Positions 57,457-64,000 of a stretch of 64,000 nucleotides of DNA are shown piece by piece. The DNA is from Corylus avellana (lineage: Eukaryota; Streptophyta; Magnoliopsida; Fagales; Betulaceae). The translations under genes were made by a program, and so were the position numbers. The notes beneath the pieces were generated by a model that searched no databases, was not told the DNA's origin, and saw nothing but the letters and a program-made list of their open reading frames with translations. The stretch lies in NCBI RefSeq assembly GCF_901000735.1, contig NC_081541.1, positions 23,047,273 through 23,111,272 of the forward strand, read 5' to 3'. Within the stretch, counting starts at the first letter, position 1. Every line of letters starts with the position of its first letter.

Positions 57457-58778
57457 TGATGTGTGTCAAATATTGCATATTTGGACCCCTTAATTTACTT
57501 GTGTTAATCCTTTAGCTGTGTTATTATCTGATGTTCTGTTTGTTTGGTGCTTTAAGTATTTTGTAGGTATTGAAGAAAAACTACTTTTTGGAAGAAAACA
57601 TACTTTGAGAAGACCTAGATGATGTGGTTAAGTTTAACCAAATCCAAGAAATAGTTAAATCGGATTAAAGATAAGATTAGATAAAATTTCAGATTGGATT
57701 CAAATTCAGATTCTGCACATGTCTCAGTATTTTGACCATAACTTTTTGGTCACATATCCGATTGAGGTGATTCAAGTGGCATTGGAAATCTAACTCAAAA
57801 TTATATAATTCATTGTGAAATAGGATTTTCCTAATTCGGACTTTTACTATTCGAAAATCGTCCTGCAATAAAATGGTACAAACTTGGACGAATTTTATCC
57901 GATTTCAACTTGTAAAACCCTAAGTTTTAGGTCTATAAATAAGGAATTATCAAATTAGTTGAGGGGGCTACGAATTTGAAGATTGCAGAGGAGAAAGAAG
58001 AGAGTTTAAGATTTTCCTAGCTTTTGGATCTCTACTTTGTGATTCTTATTTGTAAGTACTCGATTTTACATTATGAATTCAATCAATTTTGTTTTGTCTT
58101 TCAATAACATGAGAGGCTAAACCTTCAACTAAGGTTGAAGATGAAGGCTCACTTATGATTAGCAACTTTGTTTCATGTATGTAATATTTTCCAATTTAAT
58201 GGTTTAATTGCTCTATTGTTTTACTTCTAATCAATTGGATTGAATAACTTTTGGATGTCTTTTGTGATTCAAGGATACACTTGATGATTTAAGATTATTC
58301 AATACAATTGATTGCTTGGTTTTCTTTGTTAAAAATTGGATTTTCCCTGTGATTTATTCTCTGGATACAATTGATGTTTTGATAAATATTGGATATTTTC
58401 TTGTGATTTACGGATACAGTTAATGATTTGATCGAATATTGGATTTCTTTTGTGACTTAGGTTATGAATGGATACATAGGATCTTTTGATTAATTCTTTG
58501 AAGCAATAGTAAAACAAACTTAAGATTTATATGTGAGAACTTTAGGGAATATTATAGATCATGAAATTATGTTGTAATGAATTTGTGAGTGCGGATTCCG
58601 TAACCTTAGTGCTTCGTCATAAGATTTCAATCACTTTAAATTGCTTATGCTTTTGCTTTTTCATTCAAATAAAAAAATCTCTCAAAAATTTGGAACTAGA
58701 TTAGGGTTTAATTAATTTAGATTTAAAATTGCTTTCAAGAATACAATTCCTTGTGGGTTCGACCTCGCACTTGCAATC
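57457..58778 (+). mobile_element. D: family B-like LTR, interrupted by B3
   Basis: Starts TGATGTGTGTCAAATATTGC and follows the family B LTR plan with clear divergence. TATAAATA lies at 57934-57941. It stops at ...CACTTGCAATC, about 50 bp before the expected LTR end, where B3 begins. Its continuation would lie beyond the window, so solo LTR and full element cannot be told apart. Confidence 0.8.
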
Positions 58779-60312
58779 TGTTGTGCAAATTTATTTAACT
58801 CGAAGTGCACGAATCAATTGTAGTTTAATGGATTGCAAGTGCGAGGTCGAACCCATAGAGAATTGTATTTTTGATAGAGAAATTTAAATCTAAACTAATT
58901 AAATCCTAACCTAGTTCCAAAAGGGTTTTGAATTTTGGTTTTTAAAATTAAAAGATAAACATAAACAAAATAAAATAAAACAAAAGGTAAAGACTAAGGT
59001 TTAGGAATCCACACTCACCAAATCATAACAACATACTCCATGTTCATCAATATTTATCCGAAGTTCTCACAATTTAAATCTTATGTATGTTTTACTATGC
59101 TTCAAAGAATTAATCAAAACCATCTCATGTATCCATTCATTGACCAAATCACAAAAGGAATCCAAATTCAATTGAAACACTAGATGTATCCGTAGAACAA
59201 ATCACAAGGGATATCCAATTTTTATGAGTTAAAAACCAAGCAATCAATCATATGAAATTATCTCAAATCATCATATGCATCCTTGAATCTCAAGAGATAT
59301 CCAAGAATCACTCCACACATTGATTAGAAGTAAAACAATTGAAATATAAAACTCGATAAAATCGGATAAATAAAGACTTACATAAAAATGATGTCGTTTT
59401 TCATCGGTGAGGCTTCATCCCCAACCTTAGTTGGGAATTTAACTCCACATAAAAATAAAATCTAAACCAAAACCTAAACCTAAAGAAACACTAAACTAAA
59501 GAGAAAAGCTGTAGAAGTTTGCTCTCTAGACTTCTGTGTATCTTTTCTTGAATGCAAAGAGGTCTATTTATAGGCTTAGGAAAGTCCTAAAAGCCCTATT
59601 AAACCTAGATAATTCGGAGGTCTGTCTCCCAGTCAAAATAGAAGTCTGAAATCGGAATAGGATTCGTCCAGATTTGTGTCCTTTAATTGCAGGGAGATTT
59701 TGGCATAGTAACCGTTCGAATTAGGAAAATCTTATTTCACAGTAAATTGTAGTATTTTGAGTTAGCTTTCCAATGTCGCTTGAATCACTTCAATCCAATA
59801 TTTGAGCGAAAAGGTACAGTCAAAATACTGAGATATATACAGAATCTGAATTTGAATCTGATCCGAAATCTTATCCAATATGATCTTTTATCCAATTTAA
59901 TCTGATTTAACATTTTTCTTGGATTTGGTTAGATTTAATCACATTATCTACGTCTTCTCAAAGTATACTTTCTTTCAAACTTTGCATTTTTCCCTTAAAG
60001 CTGTAGTTTTTCTTCAACGACAATCTGAATTTGAATCTGATCTGAAATCTTATCCAATATGATCTTTTATCCAATTTAATCTGATTTAACATTTTTCTTG
60101 GATTTGGTTAGATTTAATCACATTATCTACGTCTTCTCAAAGTATACTTTCTTTCAAACTTTGCATTTTTCCCTTAAAGCTGTAGTTTTTCTTCAACGAC
60201 CTACAAAACACTAAAAACACAAAACTAATACATAACATTAAATAACGACACAACTAAAGGATTAACTAATGTAAATAAAAGGGTCCAAATATGCAATATT
60301 TAGCACTTATCA
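58779..60312 (-). mobile_element. B3 3' LTR with a 179-bp tandem duplication
   Basis: The 1534-bp LTR runs TGTTGTGCAAATTT... to ...CACTTATCA. Units 59843-60021 and 60022-60200 are nearly identical; GATCCGAAATC against GATCTGAAATC is the difference seen. Other family B LTRs here have one unit. Confidence 0.9.
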
Positions 60313-61600
60313 AACACCCCCAAACTTACATTTTGCTAGTCCCTTAGCAAAACAAAACGAAAAATAAAATGAAAGCAAGAAACATAAATCCTCTTTCGTG
60401 GGAGAGACGATTGCATTTAGCATATGCAACAAGCATTTTAAACCCTTAGGCATCCCTAGTGGACGAGTGAAGTCTCGTGAGGGCTTAACATGAATGATAC
60501 CCACAAACATTGTGCACTATGTTGTTAACAAGAAAGAAGTTTCACATAAACCATGGTTCTTATTCATGAGCAAACTTAAAAAGACAAACACCATCATAAT
60601 AGTCAAAAGGAAATCCAGAATCAAATCACTCATAAATGGACAATTGAGAAATCATATATTCTGAAAAGTGTAAAGTGTAATTAGCATACAATCATGAAGC
60701 TTTCAGTTTAAACTCAAGACAAGTTTCATAAAATTTGTAAAAATCTCTATCAAATGAAACAACCAAGGCAAGATATGCATATTTCTTTTTTTTTTTTTTT
60801 TTTTTATAGGCTCTACAATGTCTAACTTCCTTAAGCTTTCTAATTGACCCATTTAACAAGTATTAGGCCAATGACTCCCAAGCCAGGTGGCTTTAGAGCA
60901 CTAGATGTAGAACATCTCTAAAGGCTTATTAACTTAAGTAAAAAATGTTACGAAGTCAGACTAGCCATATCATAAATCAACACTGAACTTCACACCTTTT
61001 GACGCGAATATTCAGTGCTTAATGAGGCAAGAGGTCCAGTTACTCAATGAAAAACTCAACATGATCTTTCTTTTCTTTTTCCTTCTCTTTTTTTATTTAT
61101 TTCTTTTCTTTTTTTTTTCTTTTTTTTTATATCTTGCAAGCCAATGGTTATTCATCAATAGGTCATCCAACAAATCTCAAAGAGAACAAGCTTAAGCTCA
61201 AACATCATACCTCACAGAAAACATGCTAATGTGCTCATGAAAATTTATCTCAAAATAAGTGAAATCTCTTTTATCCAAAAATAAGTCAAAGGACTCAGAC
61301 TTCAAATGACATAATGATGTGTTCAACTCTTTAAGCAAGCTAATGAAATGTAAATCGCAGTCACAGTTTAACTCAAACTTGACAAAAACATAGCATAATT
61401 TTTATTTTTTTTTAACACAAAATGACAAATAAAAATAAACAAACAAAGTGTTTTCTATACCCCCAAACTTGAATTACACATTGACCTCAATGTGTAGAAT
61501 AGAAATACATTACAGGAAGTAAGGAAATCTGAGTGTGAACAAGGCTAGGACGTCCCCCAAACTTAAACACCAAAACACCTGTCAACAAAAACTAACAGCA
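60313..61600 (-). mobile_element. B3 3' non-coding module
   Basis: On the minus strand it contains the ACGAG/CTCGT hairpin (60463-60478), AAGCCA/TGGCTT (60880-60893) and ACACATTG/CAATGTGT (61475-61494). Purine tracts lie at about 60315, 61460 and 61555. A 66-codon frame with KPSRDFTRPL lies at 60310-60510. Confidence 0.75.
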
Positions 61601-61642
61601 ATATTTTTTTCATAGAAACATATATCAAAAGATTAATTGTTG

Positions 61643-62921
61643 TTAGAAACAAAAACAAATAAAATTAACATGTAATGAAAAAGGAAAGAAAGAATTTTTG
61701 GAGTGAAGTGCAAAAAATAAACTGGAGAAGAAAACTTTACAGCGCTTTCCCCTATCATGTGGATGTCTAACAAATCCCTTACACCCCTTCTTCTTCAAAA
61801 CTTCATACCCCTCTGGACGGATATTTCGCCATCTTATGTAGAATTTCTTGCTTCGAAGGTTCTTCTTAGGAAAGTGGTTCCTAGATTTGTGTGCTTGTGT
61901 GCACAAGTCCTTGAGTATCTTGACATAAGATGGCTCTTTGAGACATTCAAGCGATGAAGCTTTGGGCTCTTGATGTGTCTCAAGAGGGACAGTGATGTAG
62001 CCAGGAGCTTCAGTACTCACTTCCATGTCACTGGGCAAATTAGGATCCATTAGGGGCTCACTATTTTCATGGTGCTCAACTTGCTCATCTTTCTCTTCCT
62101 CCTCTTTGTTATCCACAATTTCCTCACTCTTAAGTGTGATGGTGACTTGGGCATGCTCATGATAAGAATTTTCGGAATCATCCTCATCAATCATGTAGTG
62201 CCTTTCAGCCATCAGCTGACTTTGAAGCTCTTCTTCCTCTATTCCGTTGAAGTCAGCAACTAGATGACCAATCTGTCCTTCTATCTTGGTCATGGCCTGC
62301 TTAAGTTCTTGTATGTCTCTGCCATTAGCCATTTTGAAATTCCTCAGCTCCTGTACAGCTTGATTGGTAAAATCTTTTAGCTCTTGTACAGCTTGGGAGT
62401 TGGAATTCTTGAGCTCTTGTATAGCTTGGGAGTTGGACTGTCAACTTTTTCTATTAATGTTTTCATCATGTATTCCATGATGATTGTGGTGCAGGCTGTG
62501 GCATTTGAGTAATGGATTGATAAACAGGAGGTTGAGCTTGATGATCGAACTGCAGATATTCTGAATGGTGCAATTCATCAAATTGGTGAGCATAATTTCC
62601 TATAGCCTGAGCTGATCCTAAGAAATCAGATTGTTTGTTTTAGTCCGGGTTATAACAATTGAAATTTGAATCAAACCCCGGACTGGGGAAACTAGTGTTC
62701 ATTTGTTCATATGAAAAGTTAGATCTAGCTGCTCTGATTTGGTCTAATTTGTCCCATAAGTCATCGAGCTCAGCTCGCAAATCTGGACAATTGTTTTCCT
62801 CATGATAAGGATTGAAACAATATGAACATGGTTTATGTGAGTAAAATTTTTTAGGGTAGTTGGTAAGAGCTGGTATCCTATAACTAGGAGAGGCATTAAA
62901 ATCATTAAAATGAAAATTCAT
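61643..62921 (-). pseudogene. B3 gag-derived ORF, frame-shifted
   Basis: The first frame (62921-62640) starts MNFHFNDFNASPSYRIPA with the knuckle CSYCFNPYHEENNC and continues RAELDDLWDKLDQIRA, probably helical. After a stop and a frame change, 62332-61643 is open for 229 codons: DIQELKQAMTKIEGQIGHL, an acidic region NKEEEEKDEQVEHHEN, then EPSYVKILKDLCTQAHKSRN and KFYIRWRNIRPEGYEVLKKK. The basic C-terminal tail is longest in this copy. No protease follows. Confidence 0.75.
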
Positions 62922-63313
62922 GCTTTCCCCTCACTTTTTAGCATGCAAATATCCCACATAAAACATTAACCATTTTTATTCTTTATTTTTAAATTAAAAA
63001 AAACGACTAACTAACTAAAAAAATAAAACTAAAATTTAAAAACTCACAAAAAGGACCAAAAATAAATTTTCGGCAAAAATCAACAAAACTACTGCAGTTG
63101 CTGCCTTTGCTGTAGGGCTGCGCAGAAGGTGCTGCGGCAGAACTGTAAAACAAGCCAAAACAAAACAAAAAAACAAGAAAAATCTTCTTCTTTTTTTTTA
63201 ATATTACTAACACGAGTAAAACAAAACAAATTGCAGAAAAATAGAATCATAATTATAATTAGTAGAAGAATAAAACTAATTTAAACATAAATTGGTTTCA
63301 AAAATTGAACAAT

Positions 63314-63331
63314 TCCCCGGCAATGGCGCCA
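63314..63331 (-). promoter_or_regulatory. B3 primer-binding site (tRNA-Asp type)
   Basis: The minus strand reads TGGCGCCATTGCCGGGGA, one change from the perfect site. Confidence 0.85.
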
Positions 63332-63337
63332 AAAACT

Positions 63338-64000
63338 TGTTATGCAAATTTATTTAACTCGCAAGTGCACGAATCAATTGTAGTTTAATGGATTGCAAGA
63401 ACGAGGTCGAACCCATAGAGAATTGTATTTTTGAAAGAGAAATTTAAATCTAAACTAATTAAATCCTAACCTAGTTCCAAAAGGGTTTTGAATTTTGGTT
63501 TTTAAAATTAAAAGATAAATATAAACTAAATAAAATAAAACAAAAGGTAAAGACTAAGGTTTAGGAATCCACACTCACCAAATCATAACAACATATTCCA
63601 TGTTCATCAATATTTATCCGAAGTTCTCACAATTTAAATCTTATGTATGTTTTACTATGCTTCAAAGAATTAATCAAAACCATCTCATGTATCCATTCAT
63701 TGACCAAATCACAAAAGGAATCCAAATTCAATTGAAACACCAGATGTATCCGTAGAACAAATCACAAGAGATATCCAATTTTTATGAGTTAAAAACCAAG
63801 CAATCAATCATATGAAATTATCTCAAATCATCACATGTAACTTTGAATCACAAGAGATATCCAAGAATCACCCCACACATTGATTAGAAGTAAAACAACA
63901 ATTGTAATATAAAACTCAATAAAATCGAATAAATAAAGACTTACATAAAAGTGATGTCGTTCTTCATCGGTGAGGCTTCATCCCCAACTTTAGTTGGGAA
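63338..64000 (-). mobile_element. B3 5' LTR, partial
   Basis: Starts TGTTATGCAAATTTATTTAA and is very similar to the first 0.66 kb of the B3 3' LTR. The window ends inside it. Confidence 0.88.

Larger units (their letters stand above)
58779..64000 (-). mobile_element. B3: non-autonomous Athila-like element, family B, cut by window end
   Basis: On the minus strand the order is partial 5' LTR (63338-64000), primer site, gag remnant, 3' module and 3' LTR (58779-60312). The expected target duplication (CAATC at 58774-58778) cannot be checked because the other end is outside. Confidence 0.9.

Noticed and set aside
57051..57515. Plus-strand 154-codon frame
   Set aside because: It crosses a poly(A) run and the LTR D boundary and has no recognisable domain. 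The minus strand looks more coding-like.

Overview
The window is plant nuclear DNA, most likely from a eudicot. It is AT-rich and built almost entirely of nested LTR retrotransposons. I see no intact host protein gene, rRNA gene or functional tRNA gene. The plant assignment rests on a FAR1/FRS-type (MULE transposase-derived) pseudogene, a Ty3/gypsy chromovirus with a C-terminal chromodomain and an initiator-Met primer site, Athila-type elements primed by tRNA-Asp, Copia-like LTRs, a tRNA-derived SINE and two hAT-type elements. I do not assign a species.

Layout. 1-1497: decayed FAR1-like gene, followed by short tandem repeats. 2621-2972: GC-rich palindromic foldback block. 2973-4640: unassigned. 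4845-9347, resuming at 42519-42759: Copia-like minus-strand element without pol. 9348-42513: a plus-strand Tekay-like chromovirus (O1) flanked by CCATC duplications. Nearly all of it is occupied by a second, minus-strand Tekay copy (A1). A1 is cut by C1 (12144-23422, which itself carries B1 at 17337-23048), by C2 (24682-31895, which carries solo LTR C3) and by solo LTR C5 (32313-33656). Element boundaries were set mostly by 5-bp target-site duplications read directly: CCATC, ACAAT, ACACC, CCTCG, GTAGT, GATGT, GAGCT/GAGAT, AGCGC. 42955-49922: element B2 with solo LTR C4 inside. 50395-51426: Copia-type LTR followed by a primer site. 52480-52590: SINE. 55255-56650: hAT-type element. 57457-58778: plus-strand B-like LTR (D), interrupted by minus-strand B3, which runs off the right edge.

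Families B and C are non-autonomous Athila-like elements. They keep LTRs, a tRNA-Asp primer site, a gag remnant (CCHC knuckle plus an acidic, Glu-rich region) and a long 3' non-coding module, and they have no pol. Their LTRs and gag remnants differ, but the 3' module is shared. It holds at least three small inverted repeats, one with a compensatory base-pair change between families, and three copies of a polypurine-tract-like motif. This suggests that one autonomous partner recognises the RNA of both families. Other unusual points are an 81-residue extra ORF behind pol in both Tekay copies, arrays of CpG palindromes upstream of the TATA box in two unrelated LTR families, and a C2 LTR that is a mosaic of B and C sequence.
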